The notes under the pieces: model-generated
What the model saw: the letters and a program-made list of their open reading frames with translations, nothing else
Told to the model about the DNA's origin: nothing
Databases searched by the model: none
Shown here: one piece after another, positions 8,214 through 17,773 of the stretch
How the letters are laid out: each line of letters starts with the position of its first letter
Numbering within the stretch: position 1 is the first letter of the stretch
Translations under genes and position numbers: made by a program
Assembly (NCBI GenBank): GCA_017618275.1
Contig: JAFZUS010000141.1
Span: 1 to 48,045 of the forward strand
Direction of reading: 5' to 3'
Length of the DNA stretch: 48,045 nt
From: Prevotella sp.
Lineage (GTDB): Bacteria > Bacteroidota > Bacteroidia > Bacteroidales > Bacteroidaceae

Positions 8214-11200
8214 ATGACTAAGAAATTTACTGAACATAACGGGTTGAATCTGACCCAGGTAAATGATGATATCCTGAAGATGTGGCAGGAGAACAATATC
8301 TTTTGGCGTTCAATAGAGGAACGGGAAGGCTGTCCTCAGTTTGTTTTCTATGAGGGACCTCCTTCTGCCAACGGCCATCCAGGTATTCACCATGTGCTGG
8401 CACGTACCATCAAGGATACCTTCAATCGCTATAAGACGATGAAGGGTTATCAGGTTAAACGTAAGGCCGGATGGGACACCCACGGACTGCCCGTAGAGTT
8501 GGGCGTGGAGAAGGAACTTGGCATCACCAAGGCGGATATCGACAATAAGGAGAGTGAGAAATACATCTCCACAGAGGACTATAACAAGAAGTGTCGTGAG
8601 AATGTGATGATGTTCACGCAGGAATGGCGTGACCTCACGGAGAAGATGGGCTACTTTGTAGACCTCGACAACCCCTATATCACCTATGACAATAAATACA
8701 TCGAGACGCTGTGGTGGCTGTTGCAGCAGTTTTATAAGAAAGGACTGCTCTACAAGGGCTACACCATCCAGCCATATTCTCCAGCCGCAGGAACGGGCCT
8801 CAGTTCTCACGAGTTGAACCAGCCCGGTTGCTATCGCGATGTGAAAGATACGACGGTGACAGCGCTGTTCAAGGCCTTGAATCCGAAGGAGGAGTGGACG
8901 AAGTGGGGTACACCATATTTCGTGGCTTGGACAACTACCCCGTGGACACTGCCTTCGAACACCGCCCTCTGCGTCGGTCCGAAGATTGACTATGTGGCAG
9001 TAGAGACCTATAACACCTATAATGGCGAGAAGATCACCATCATCCTGGCCGAGAGTCGTCTGAATGCTTATTTGGCTCCAGAAGGACAGATCACCGATGA
9101 TGGCGAGATGCCTGAGTATAATAAAGGCGAGAAGTTCGTGCCTTACCGCATTGTGGGACGCTATACGGGTGAGCAACTGGTGGGCATGAAGTACCAGCAG
9201 TTGATGCCTTGGGTGAAGCCATCGGCCAAACTCGACCAGAATGCCGCCGATTATGTGAAGGCGTATGCTGCAGCACATCCCGAGAAGGTCTTTGCAGGTG
9301 AAAACGGCAAGGATCAGTTTGTGGAGATGGAGAGTGAGGCTTTCCGCGTCATCCCTGGTGACTACGTGACTACGGAGGATGGTGCAGGTATCGTGCATAT
9401 CGCCCCAACCTTCGGTGCCGACGATGCCAAGGTGGCTAAGGATGCACATATCCCCAGTCTCTTCCTGATCAACAAGAAAGGTGAGACCCGTCCGATGGTC
9501 GACCTCCAAGGTAAGTATTATGTGATGGATGAACTCGATGACAACTTCGTGGCAAAGTGTGTCAACAAGGAAGGTTATGGCCACCACGCAGGCGACTACG
9601 TAAAGAACGCCTATGCCCCGGAGTTCAATAAGGACGGCAAGTATGACGAGCAGGCAGCAGCCAAGGCTGAGGACCTGAACATCGTGATCTGTATGGAGAT
9701 GAAACAGGAGGGTACGGCGCTGAAGATCGAGAAGCACGTACACAACTATCCTCACTGTTGGCGTACGGACAAACCCGTGCTCTACTATCCACTCGATTCG
9801 TGGTTCATCCGCTCAACAGCGAAGAAGGACCGTATGTTCGAACTCAACAAGACCATCAACTGGCAACCCGAATCTACGGGTACAGGCCGTTTCGGCAACT
9901 GGTTGGAGAACCTGAACGACTGGAACCTCTCCCGTTCCCGTTTCTGGGGAACACCGCTGCCTATCTGGCGCGACGAGGACGGCAAGGAAATCTGCATCGG
10001 TTCGGTAGAGGAACTCTACAATGAGATAGAGAAATCTGTGAAGGCTGGTTTCATGAAGAGCAACCCACTAAAGGACAACGGTTTCGTGCCTGGTGACATG
10101 TCGAAGGAGAATTATGACAAGATAGACCTCCATCGTCCGTATGTGGATCACATCGTGCTTGTCAGTGAGAGTGGTAAACCCATGAAGCGTGAGAGCGACC
10201 TCATCGACGTGTGGTTCGACTCCGGTTCTATGCCATACGCCCAGATTCACTATCCATTCGAAAACAAAGATTTGATCGATAAGGGCATTGCCTTCCCCTG
10301 TGACTTTATTAACGAGGGTGTGGACCAGACCCGTGGTTGGTTCTTTACCCTGCATGCCATTGCTACGATGATCTTCGACTCCGTAGCCTTCAAGAATGTG
10401 ATCTCTTCAGGACTGGTGCTTGATGCCAAGGGCAACAAGATGTCGAAGCATGTGGGTAATGTGGTGAATCCCTTCGATATGATCGGGAAGTTCGGTTCTG
10501 ATGCCGTGCGCCTGTATATGATGACTAACTCCGAGCCTTGGGACAACCTGAAGTTTGACCCGGAGGGTGTGGATGAGGTGCGCCGTAAGTTCTTCGGCAC
10601 CTTATATAATACGTATAGTTTCTTCGCCCTGTATGCCAATGTGGATGGGTTCGATCCCGTTCAGTCTGCTGCTGTGGCACAGCAACAAACGGAACGGCCG
10701 GAGATTGACCGTTGGATACTCTCTTGCCTGAACACACTCATCAAGGGTGTGGAGGCAGAACTCGACAACTACGATCCGACACGCGCAGGTCGACTGATAG
10801 ATGCTTTCGTGAATGACGATCTCTCCAACTGGTATGTGCGTCTGAACCGCAAACGTTTCTGGGGTAAGGAGATGAGCGAAGATAAGTTGAGCGCCTATCA
10901 GACACTCTATACCTGTCTGATGACTGTTTCTAAGTTGTTGGCTCCGTTTGCTCCGTTCTATGCAGACCAACTGTATAAGGATCTGGGTGGTGAGTTCGAC
11001 TCTGTACACCTGGATAAGTTCCCTGTGGCTGACGAGAGTCAGATCAACAAGGACCTTGAGGCCCGTATGCAGATGGCTCAGAAGATCACCTCGATGGTTC
11101 TGGCCCTGCGTCGCAAGGTGAACATCAAGGTGCGTCAGCCGCTGCAGGCCATCATGATTCCTGCCGTCGACGCTGAGCAGAAGAAGCACATTGAGGCTGT

Positions 11201-11783
11201 GAAGGACCTTATCATGAACGAGGTAAACGTGAAGGAACTCCGTTTCGTGGAGGGTGCTGGTGTGCTCGTGAAGAAGGTGAAGTGTAACTTCCGTACGATG
11301 GGTAAGAAGTTCGGAAAACTCATGAAGGGCGTTGCTGCCGCTATGGATCAACTCTCACAGGAGCAGATCGCAGCACTGGAGCAACAAGGCACCATCGGTA
11401 TCGAGGTGGAAGGTCAGCAGTTGACTGTTGAAGCAGTAGATGTAGAGATCATCTCTGAGGACATCCCTGGCTGGCTGGTTGCCAATGACGGTAATCTCAC
11501 CGTAGCCCTTGAAGTCGAGTTGACCGATGAATTAAAGGATGAGGGTATGGCCCGTGAACTCATCAACCGCATCCAGAACATCCGTAAGGAAAGCGGCCTT
11601 GAGATTACTGACAGGATCAGTATCACGATTGCCCCCCAAGCAGAAGTGGAAAAGAGCGTGGCTCATTTTGGTGAGTACATCAAGACACAAGTGCTGGCTG
11701 ATGACATCACCATCCAACCGAATGATGGGCAAGAGGTGGATTTCGACGACTTCAAACTGAATATAAAAATAGAAAAAGTATAA
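8214..11783 (+). CDS. ileS: Isoleucyl-tRNA synthetase
   Basis: 1189 aa class I aminoacyl-tRNA synthetase that charges tRNA(Ile) with isoleucine. The HIGH-type signature appears as GHPGIHHVLA near residue 55. The CP1 editing domain follows (WTTTPWTLPSN, with PGDYVTTEDGAGIVHIAP). The second signature is KGNKMSKHVGN near residue 745, where the usual last serine is histidine. The C-terminal anticodon-binding domain includes WYVRLNRKRFWG. The length fits the large IleS type, and no C-terminal Cys4 zinc finger was seen. The gene leads a plus-strand train, followed after 20 bases by a DksA-like gene. ATG at 8214 follows a consensus promoter. Confidence 0.97.
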   Translation: MTKKFTEHNGLNLTQVNDDILKMWQENNIFWRSIEEREGCPQFVFYEGPPSANGHPGIHHVLARTIKDTFNRYKTMKGYQVKRKAGWDTHGLPVELGVEKELGITKADIDNKESEKYISTEDYNKKCRENVMMFTQEWRDLTEKMGYFVDLDNPYITYDNKYIETLWWLLQQFYKKGLLYKGYTIQPYSPAAGTGLSSHELNQPGCYRDVKDTTVTALFKALNPKEEWTKWGTPYFVAWTTTPWTLPSNTALCVGPKIDYVAVETYNTYNGEKITIILAESRLNAYLAPEGQITDDGEMPEYNKGEKFVPYRIVGRYTGEQLVGMKYQQLMPWVKPSAKLDQNAADYVKAYAAAHPEKVFAGENGKDQFVEMESEAFRVIPGDYVTTEDGAGIVHIAPTFGADDAKVAKDAHIPSLFLINKKGETRPMVDLQGKYYVMDELDDNFVAKCVNKEGYGHHAGDYVKNAYAPEFNKDGKYDEQAAAKAEDLNIVICMEMKQEGTALKIEKHVHNYPHCWRTDKPVLYYPLDSWFIRSTAKKDRMFELNKTINWQPESTGTGRFGNWLENLNDWNLSRSRFWGTPLPIWRDEDGKEICIGSVEELYNEIEKSVKAGFMKSNPLKDNGFVPGDMSKENYDKIDLHRPYVDHIVLVSESGKPMKRESDLIDVWFDSGSMPYAQIHYPFENKDLIDKGIAFPCDFINEGVDQTRGWFFTLHAIATMIFDSVAFKNVISSGLVLDAKGNKMSKHVGNVVNPFDMIGKFGSDAVRLYMMTNSEPWDNLKFDPEGVDEVRRKFFGTLYNTYSFFALYANVDGFDPVQSAAVAQQQTERPEIDRWILSCLNTLIKGVEAELDNYDPTRAGRLIDAFVNDDLSNWYVRLNRKRFWGKEMSEDKLSAYQTLYTCLMTVSKLLAPFAPFYADQLYKDLGGEFDSVHLDKFPVADESQINKDLEARMQMAQKITSMVLALRRKVNIKVRQPLQAIMIPAVDAEQKKHIEAVKDLIMNEVNVKELRFVEGAGVLVKKVKCNFRTMGKKFGKLMKGVAAAMDQLSQEQIAALEQQGTIGIEVEGQQLTVEAVDVEIISEDIPGWLVANDGNLTVALEVELTDELKDEGMARELINRIQNIRKESGLEITDRISITIAPQAEVEKSVAHFGEYIKTQVLADDITIQPNDGQEVDFDDFKLNIKIEKV

Positions 11784-11803
11784 CTATCAATAACTCTACA
11801 ATT

Positions 11804-12190
11804 ATGGCAGAAAAGACACGTTATTCTGACGAGGAACTTGAAGAGTTCCGTCAGATCATCAATGAGAAGATGGCCTTGGCCAAGCGCGACTACGACCAGA
11901 TGATGCGCGTTCTTATGAATGAGGACTCCAACGATGTGGATGATACGTCGCCCACCTATAAGGCACTTGAGGAAGGTAGTACCACCCAGTCGAAGGAAGA
12001 GATCATCAGCATGGCTGCTCGCCAGCAGAAATTCATTCAGGGATTAAAGGCTGCACTTGTCCGTATCGAGAATAAGACCTATGGTATTGACCGCATCACC
12101 GGTGAACTGATTCCGAAGGAACGTCTCCGTGCTGTACCTCATGCTACCTTGAGCGTCCAGTCGAAGATGAATCAAAAGAAAGAGAAGTGA
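11804..12190 (+). CDS. TraR/DksA-family protein lacking the zinc finger
   Basis: 128 aa. The N-terminal two-thirds are a charged helical coiled coil (EELEEFRQIINEKMALAKRD), as in DksA. The C-terminal segment aligns with the DksA zinc-finger region (YGIDRITGELIPKERLRAVP, then HATLSV) and keeps the IPKERLRAVP signature. All four zinc-binding cysteines are absent; the protein contains none. DksA family members bind RNA polymerase through the secondary channel and modulate rRNA and stress promoters. Whether this one does is inference. It sits between ileS and lspA and overlaps lspA by four bases, so the two are translationally coupled. Confidence 0.85.
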   Translation: MAEKTRYSDEELEEFRQIINEKMALAKRDYDQMMRVLMNEDSNDVDDTSPTYKALEEGSTTQSKEEIISMAARQQKFIQGLKAALVRIENKTYGIDRITGELIPKERLRAVPHATLSVQSKMNQKKEK

Positions 12191-12834
12191 GCCCATTAAG
12201 GAAAGTCTTCACAGATGGCAGACTGGCAGTCATTATTGTGGCTGCTATTCTGTTAATTGACCAGGTTATCAAAATTTGGGTGAAGACGACCATGTGCCTA
12301 CATGAGTCCATTCATATTACCGACTGGTTCTACATCAACTATATCGAGAATATGGGAATGGCCTTCGGTATGCAGATTGGCAGTAAGATCATCCTTTCTG
12401 TTTTTCGAATCGTAGCCATTTCAATACTAGCGTATTATACCTGGAAACAGGTAAAGGTGCGGGCCCGTACGGGCTATGTGCTCTGTCTGTCGATGATTCT
12501 CGGAGGAGCCATAGGCAACTTGATCGACTGTATGTTTTATGGTCTTTGCTTTGCTGGTTCATCTGAATTCTATACCTCTTATCTCGTGCCTTTCGGTACA
12601 GGCTATGCCCCCTTCCTGATGGGAAAGGTGGTAGATATGTTTTATTTCCCATTGATTGAGACGGAGTGGCCAGACTGGATGCCAATCGTCGGAGGCGACC
12701 ATCTTGTCTTTTTCAGTCCTGTGTTCAATTTTGCAGATGCAAGCATCAGCGTTGGTGTTGTGCTGTTGTTATTGTTTTTCAGAAAAGAGATCAGTGAGAT
12801 CACATTAAAACGAGAAGCAAAAGAAGAAACGTGA
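12187..12834 (+). CDS. lspA: Lipoprotein signal peptidase (signal peptidase II)
   Basis: 215 aa, a membrane aspartyl protease that removes signal peptides from prolipoproteins. It starts with GTG inside a GTGA overlap with the preceding gene. Four hydrophobic segments are visible. The first conserved aspartate is in GGAIGNLIDCMFYG (about residues 113-126) and the second in VFNFADASISVG (about 180-191). It is longer than the roughly 165-aa proteobacterial enzymes because of an insertion of about 45 residues between the two catalytic motifs. The next gene encodes a lipoprotein, a likely substrate. Confidence 0.94.
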   Translation: MSPLRKVFTDGRLAVIIVAAILLIDQVIKIWVKTTMCLHESIHITDWFYINYIENMGMAFGMQIGSKIILSVFRIVAISILAYYTWKQVKVRARTGYVLCLSMILGGAIGNLIDCMFYGLCFAGSSEFYTSYLVPFGTGYAPFLMGKVVDMFYFPLIETEWPDWMPIVGGDHLVFFSPVFNFADASISVGVVLLLLFFRKEISEITLKREAKEET

Positions 12835-13736
12835 TGCAGGGAAAGATTATACATTATATATATATAGGTATAGTACTGATTCTGCTGTCAGCATGTAAGC
12901 CGGGAGTACCAGGTAAATATATCCAGCCTGGCGACATGGAGGATATTCTTTATGATTATTACATCTCACAGGGGATGGCATCTGTTCCCGGTCCTAATAT
13001 GGATAATGAAGACTATAAGCGTGATTTGTACTTTAATGCCGTATTGAAGAAACATCGTGTGACCAGGGCAGAATTCGACTCTTCGCTCGTGTATTATTAT
13101 ACCCGTGCGGATTATTTCGTGGATATTTGCCACAAGGTTCAGGACCGTCTGAGTCAGGATGCCCTTGACCTTGGTGCCTCGGAAGGAGAGGTGGAACGTT
13201 TCACGGCATATAGTATCACGGGCGACACTGCCGATGTGTGGGAAGGGAATCGCAGTCTCATGCTGATACCCTATGCGCCATATCATCGTCACCAGTTTGT
13301 ACAGAAGGCAGACACCTCGTATCATCAAGGCGACCGTTTTATGTTGGCATTCAAGACCCTTTTCCTCTATCAGGGAGGATCGAAGGATGCGCTGGTATAT
13401 CTCGCATTGAAATATGAGAACGACAGCATTGTCTCCAAAGTGACCCGTTTCTCTGTTACTGGAGATACTCAACTGAGGATAGATGCCTGTGACCAGAAAG
13501 TGAAAGAAGTGATGGGGTATTTCTATCTGGGGGATGGCTATGAGAAGAATACCGATCTCAAACTGCTATTCCTGACAGATATACATCTGATCCGTTTCCA
13601 TAAACAAAAGAATGACCAACCCACAAAGCCGGCAACAGAGACTCTGAAGGCTGACAGTGTGAAGATCAGTCCTGACTCTGTGAGGAAACTGCAACGTCAT
13701 CAGTTTGGCATAAAACCGATTTCGAGAAATGAATAA
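12834..13736 (+). CDS. DUF4296 lipoprotein
   Basis: About 300 aa. The chosen ATG overlaps the lspA stop as TGATG; an in-frame GTG lies one codon earlier. The N-terminus is a lipoprotein signal peptide with lipobox LLSAC. The following segment (GDMEDILYDYYISQGMA) matches the start of DUF4296, a Bacteroidota-specific family of unknown function. The C-terminal part is lysine- and proline-rich. Cotranscription with lspA, whose product would mature this protein, is strongly suggested by the overlap. The molecular role is unknown. Confidence 0.8.
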   Translation: MQGKIIHYIYIGIVLILLSACKPGVPGKYIQPGDMEDILYDYYISQGMASVPGPNMDNEDYKRDLYFNAVLKKHRVTRAEFDSSLVYYYTRADYFVDICHKVQDRLSQDALDLGASEGEVERFTAYSITGDTADVWEGNRSLMLIPYAPYHRHQFVQKADTSYHQGDRFMLAFKTLFLYQGGSKDALVYLALKYENDSIVSKVTRFSVTGDTQLRIDACDQKVKEVMGYFYLGDGYEKNTDLKLLFLTDIHLIRFHKQKNDQPTKPATETLKADSVKISPDSVRKLQRHQFGIKPISRNE

Positions 13737-13763
13737 ATATAAACCGATAAAAGCGATAGCGAT

Positions 13764-15098
13764 ATGAATCTGAAGATCCGTTTGGCACTGATGAACTTCC
13801 TGGAGTTCGCAGTCTGGGGGGCATACCTTACATGCATGGGTAATTATCTGGGAGCAGCCGGTCTCGGTGACAAGATTGCCTGGTTCTATGCCATCCAAGG
13901 CATTGTCAGTCTCTTTATGCCTACGCTAATGGGTATAGTGGCCGACAGATATATTCAGCCCCAACGATTGTTAGGTCTCTGTCATCTTTTGGCAGGCTCC
14001 TTTATGTTTGGTTGTTGGTGGTTAGGTAAAGAGGCTGGTGTTGGTCAGGAACTGACGGAAAAATCGACATTCATTCTCTTCTACACCTTGAGTGTGGCCT
14101 TTTATATGCCAACAATTGCCTTGGCGAATACGACTGCTTTCACTATACTGAAAAACAACGGTTATGATACGGTGAAGGATTTTCCGCCTATCCGTGTATT
14201 GGGAACAGTCGGTTTCATCGTCACAATGTGGTTTGTCAACTGCGCAGTGTGGCTTGTAGAGAGTTCTTCATGGGATGGCGTTACGTTTACATTGACATTT
14301 GCAGAGAATCCCCATAAGTTCCAATATACTTATATGCAGTTCTTTGTTTCTGGTTTGCTGAGCATCATCCTGTTCCTCTATTGTTTCACATTGCCAGAGT
14401 GTAAACTGACGAAGAAAAACCAGAAAGTATCCTTGGCAGAGAGTTTTGGCCTGAATGCATTCAAACTCTTCAAGACCCGGAAGATGGCCTTGTTCTTTAT
14501 TTTCTCTGCACTGTTGGGTATGTGCCTACAGGTCACTAATGGTTACGCAGGACCGTTCATTACCAGTTTTAAAGGCAGTACAGATCCAATTGTCGCTTCA
14601 TCCTTTGCAGCAAACAATGCAACGTTGTTAACTTCCATAAGTCAGATTAGCGAGGCCCTGTGCATTCTGATGATTCCATTCTTCCTGAAACGCTACGGCA
14701 TTAAGATTGTGATGCTGATGTCATTGTTTGCATGGGTGTTTCGTTTTGGTTTCTTTGGCATCGGTAATCCCACGATGCCTGGGGTGATATTCTTTATCCT
14801 TTCCTGCATAGTCTATGGTGTCGCCTTCGACTTTTTTAATGTCTCTGGAGGTATCTTCGTCGATCAGGAATGTGATGCTTCAGTAAAGGCTTCTGCTCAA
14901 GGTCTGTTTATGATGATGACCAATGGCGTAGGAGCCACAATAGGAACTTTGGTTGCTGGCGAGATCGTAAACCACTACTGTTCATGGCAAGATGGTTTTT
15001 TACAGGGTGATTGGACTACCTGTTGGTTTATCTTTGCGGCATTCGCAATTGTCGTAGGAATTACGTTTGCCCTTGTATTCAAACCAGATCAGAAATAG
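13764..15098 (+). CDS. Nucleoside permease-like MFS transporter
   Basis: 444 aa with about twelve hydrophobic segments. The N-terminus (LALMNFLEFAVWGAYLTCMG) and the segments ADRYIQPQRLLGLCHLLAGS and DFPPIRVLGTVGFIVTMW are characteristic of the NupG/XapB nucleoside:H+ symporter branch of the major facilitator superfamily. It is expected to import nucleosides across the inner membrane. The substrate is inferred from family only. It follows the DUF4296 gene after 27 bases and precedes rsmE by 8 bases. Confidence 0.85.
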   Translation: MNLKIRLALMNFLEFAVWGAYLTCMGNYLGAAGLGDKIAWFYAIQGIVSLFMPTLMGIVADRYIQPQRLLGLCHLLAGSFMFGCWWLGKEAGVGQELTEKSTFILFYTLSVAFYMPTIALANTTAFTILKNNGYDTVKDFPPIRVLGTVGFIVTMWFVNCAVWLVESSSWDGVTFTLTFAENPHKFQYTYMQFFVSGLLSIILFLYCFTLPECKLTKKNQKVSLAESFGLNAFKLFKTRKMALFFIFSALLGMCLQVTNGYAGPFITSFKGSTDPIVASSFAANNATLLTSISQISEALCILMIPFFLKRYGIKIVMLMSLFAWVFRFGFFGIGNPTMPGVIFFILSCIVYGVAFDFFNVSGGIFVDQECDASVKASAQGLFMMMTNGVGATIGTLVAGEIVNHYCSWQDGFLQGDWTTCWFIFAAFAIVVGITFALVFKPDQK

Positions 15099-15106
15099 CG
15101 CACAAC

Positions 15107-15823
15107 ATGAAGGAAATTCGATTTTTCTATGTGCCAGATGCCCAAAAACAGACGGAACTACCGCCTGAGGAAGCCATGCATGCTATGCGTGTCCTTCGGC
15201 TGAAGGGTGGGGACGAGATGTTCTTGATGGATGGCAAGGGAAACTACTTTCGGGCTGAAGTGACGATAGCGGCCACGCACCACTGCTATTATGAAATCAA
15301 AGAGTGCTTGCCTCAGGAGCCTCAATGGAAAGGACACAAACATCTTGCTATTGCTCCGACAAAGACTTTGGATCGCATTGAGTGGATGATAGAGAAAGCC
15401 ACAGAAGTAGGCATCGACGAGATATCCTTTCTAAATTGTCAATATTCCGAAAGAAGACTGCTGAAGACGACTCGTCTCGACAGAATCGCTATTTCCGCTA
15501 TGAAACAAAGTCACAAGGCATGGAAGCCTGTACTCAATGAGATGGAGCATCTAAAGCATTATCTTGAATTGCCCAGAAAAGGCAAAAAATACATTGCCCA
15601 TTGTTATAATGAGATTCCACGTACCTACCTTTTCGATGAATTGCTGAAGAATGAGGATGATGAGGAAGTCACTGTGATGATAGGCCCTGAAGGCGATTTC
15701 AGTTTTGAGGAAGTAAAAGAATGTATAGACAAAGGCTATAAGAGCGTCCATTTAGGAGACAGTCGGCTACGCACAGAAACAGCAGGACTTGTGGCAGTAT
15801 TGATGATGCAATTGGCTAAGTAA
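15107..15823 (+). CDS. rsmE: 16S rRNA (uracil1498-N3)-methyltransferase
   Basis: 238 aa SPOUT-class enzyme that methylates N3 of U1498 in 16S rRNA. ATG at 15107 is chosen because it begins the family sequence MKEIRFFYV; the longer frame overlaps the end of the MFS gene. An N-terminal PUA-like RNA-binding domain (EAMHAMRVLRLKGGDEMFLM) is followed by LAIAPTKTLDRIEWMIEKAT. The SAM-binding motifs are VMIGPEGDFSFEE and HLGDSRLRTETAGL near the C-terminus. Confidence 0.93.
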   Translation: MKEIRFFYVPDAQKQTELPPEEAMHAMRVLRLKGGDEMFLMDGKGNYFRAEVTIAATHHCYYEIKECLPQEPQWKGHKHLAIAPTKTLDRIEWMIEKATEVGIDEISFLNCQYSERRLLKTTRLDRIAISAMKQSHKAWKPVLNEMEHLKHYLELPRKGKKYIAHCYNEIPRTYLFDELLKNEDDEEVTVMIGPEGDFSFEEVKECIDKGYKSVHLGDSRLRTETAGLVAVLMMQLAK

Positions 15824-15848
15824 TAAATCAAACAAACAAACTAAGAAT

Positions 15849-17186
15849 ATGACTGATGAGAAAATCATGGCTACCATCAAGCCTGACGGTGAATGTTGGC
15901 AGCCCGAAATTGAGAAAATGCCAAGAGAGCAACTAAAACAGTTGCAAGTAAAGAAACTTAAGGACACCATTAACGTGTGTCTGAATTCGCCTTTCTACAA
16001 GAAGCGGCTCGGAGAGTTGGGTATTACGGCTGATTCCATCAATAGTCTTGATGATCTCCGCAAAATCCCATTTACTACCAAACAGGATTTGCGCGACAAT
16101 TATCCCTTCGGTTTGGTAGGTGCCAATATGGATGATGCCGTCCGCATCCACTCTACCAGTGGTACGACGGGGAATCCTTGTGTCGTTGTTTATTCTGAGC
16201 ACGACATATGCTCTTGGGCCAACATGATTGCCCGAAATCTCTATATGGTGGGCTGTCGAAAGAGCGACGTGTTTCAGAACTCCAGTGGTTATGGTATGTT
16301 TACGGGTGGTCTCGGCTTCCAATATGGTGCCGAGTGGCTTGGTGCTATGACGGTTCCAGCCGCAGCAGGTAATTCTAAGCGTCAGATCAAGTTCATCAAA
16401 GACTTTGGCACTACTGCCCTTCACGCCATACCTTCTTATGCCATCCGTCTGGCCGAGGTGTTCAAGGAGGAGGGTGTAGACCCTGCCACTACTAAACTCC
16501 GTACTCTTTGTATTGGAGCAGAACCTCATACTGAGGAGCAGCGTCGCCGTATTGAGCGCATGTTAGGCGTGAAGGCTTACAACTCCTTTGGTATGACGGA
16601 GATGAACGGTCCTGGTGTGGCTTTCGAGTGTAAGTATCAGGACGGTATGCATCTCTGGGAGGATAACTATATCGTCGAGATTGTTGATCCTGATACATTG
16701 GAGCCGGTTCCCGATGGTGAAATGGGTGAGATGGTTCTCACCACCCTCGACCGTACGATGATGCCTATCCTGCGCTACCGTACCCGTGACCTTACCCGTA
16801 TCATACCTGGAGAATGTAAGTGTGGCAGAACACATCGTCGTATTGACCGTATCAAGGGACGTACCGACGATATGTTCATCATCAAGGGCGTAAACGTCTT
16901 CCCGATGCAGGTTGAGAAGATTCTCGTACAGTATCCGGGTCTGGGTAGTAATTATCTGATTACTCTTGAGACTATCGATGATAATGATGTGATGACCGTT
17001 GAGGTTGAACTCGAAGGACTCGAGTCGGATATTTATCCCGAGATCCAGAAGATGACAAAGGACATCCAACGTGCTCTGAAGGACGAGATTCTCTTGACTC
17101 CTCAGGTAAAACTTGTCAAAAAGGGTTCTCTGCCACAGAGTGAGGGTAAGGCTGTACGTGTCCATGATCTCCGCAACAATAAGTAG
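15849..17186 (+). CDS. paaK: Phenylacetate-CoA ligase-type adenylate-forming enzyme
   Basis: 445 aa, standard PaaK length. The phosphate-binding loop is RIHSTSGTTGNPCVVVYS (about residues 99-116). The adenylation motifs YNSFGMTEMNGPG (near 240) and RYRTRDLTRI (near 310) are present, and the C-terminal subdomain has RTDDMFIIKGVNVFPMQVE. It should activate an aryl acetate with ATP and CoA. In anaerobic gut Bacteroidota such enzymes are usually paired with indolepyruvate ferredoxin oxidoreductase genes for aromatic amino acid metabolism. No such genes are adjacent here, so the physiological substrate is uncertain. An alternative in-frame ATG seven codons in is possible. Confidence 0.88.
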   Translation: MTDEKIMATIKPDGECWQPEIEKMPREQLKQLQVKKLKDTINVCLNSPFYKKRLGELGITADSINSLDDLRKIPFTTKQDLRDNYPFGLVGANMDDAVRIHSTSGTTGNPCVVVYSEHDICSWANMIARNLYMVGCRKSDVFQNSSGYGMFTGGLGFQYGAEWLGAMTVPAAAGNSKRQIKFIKDFGTTALHAIPSYAIRLAEVFKEEGVDPATTKLRTLCIGAEPHTEEQRRRIERMLGVKAYNSFGMTEMNGPGVAFECKYQDGMHLWEDNYIVEIVDPDTLEPVPDGEMGEMVLTTLDRTMMPILRYRTRDLTRIIPGECKCGRTHRRIDRIKGRTDDMFIIKGVNVFPMQVEKILVQYPGLGSNYLITLETIDDNDVMTVEVELEGLESDIYPEIQKMTKDIQRALKDEILLTPQVKLVKKGSLPQSEGKAVRVHDLRNNK

Positions 17187-17194
17187 AGTAGGGG

Positions 17195-17710
17195 ATGGTG
17201 GTGGACAAGATGTTTCATAAGACTCTATTGACAGTCATTCTGTTTTACGGAATGACTGTCATGTGTCATGCTCAAGTAAAAATCTCAGACCTGTTTCGTG
17301 AGATGCCGGATTCTCTCCTGCCTGTTCTTTCTGAAAACAACCGTTTGGATATGATAGACTTTATGGCATCTGGAATGAAGGCAGAAATAACGAATAGGCT
17401 AGGGGGGAGTAGTGAGATGACTATGTTGACGGATGATAGCCTGCGTGTTAAAGCAAGTGATGGACTGACGATGACTCTCTTGTTGGTAACGCCACTGGAT
17501 TCTATTGAAAGTGGCAACAAAGTCATCTGCTGTGTCCAGACCTATGGCACCGACGAGTCTATGCTTCAGTCTGTTACATCGTTCTATACCACTCAATGGA
17601 ATCAGATAAATCAGATGCCACCTCTCAATGATGATGATACTCAACGTATTCGTGCACTAGATATGCAAACAATTCTAAATTGGGAGCATGATATTCTAAA
17701 AAAAGATTAA
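17195..17710 (+). CDS. DUF3256 exported protein
   Basis: 171 aa from ATG 17195, which has GTAGGGG directly before it; ATG 17210 is a possible alternative. A signal peptide ends around CHAQ. The mature part (ISDLFREMPDSLLPVLSENN, then RLDMIDFMASGMKAEI) matches DUF3256, a small Bacteroidota family of unknown function. It lies 8 bases after paaK and seems to be the last gene of the train that starts at ileS. Confidence 0.75.
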   Translation: MVVDKMFHKTLLTVILFYGMTVMCHAQVKISDLFREMPDSLLPVLSENNRLDMIDFMASGMKAEITNRLGGSSEMTMLTDDSLRVKASDGLTMTLLLVTPLDSIESGNKVICCVQTYGTDESMLQSVTSFYTTQWNQINQMPPLNDDDTQRIRALDMQTILNWEHDILKKD

Positions 17711-17736
17711 AATCACAAGAAGCTATCCGCAAATAA

Positions 17737-17767
17737 TATGAATGATGTTAATTAATTCGTATCTTTG
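17737..17767 (+). promoter_or_regulatory. Promoter in the DUF3256-proS gap
   Basis: TATG (17737-17740, one mismatch to TTTG), 19 bases, TATCTTTG (17760-17767). It points into a segment with no reading frame and a terminator, which supports a small-RNA transcription unit. Confidence 0.5.
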
Positions 17768-17773
17768 CGACGT

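Noticed and set aside
8310-9755. 481-codon minus-strand frame inside ileS
   Set aside because: Fully antisense to the ileS catalytic and editing domains, with no recognisable motif.
12212-12231. Third copy of the TGGCAGATGGCAG repeat in lspA
   Set aside because: Only a short, imperfect match within coding sequence; likely chance.
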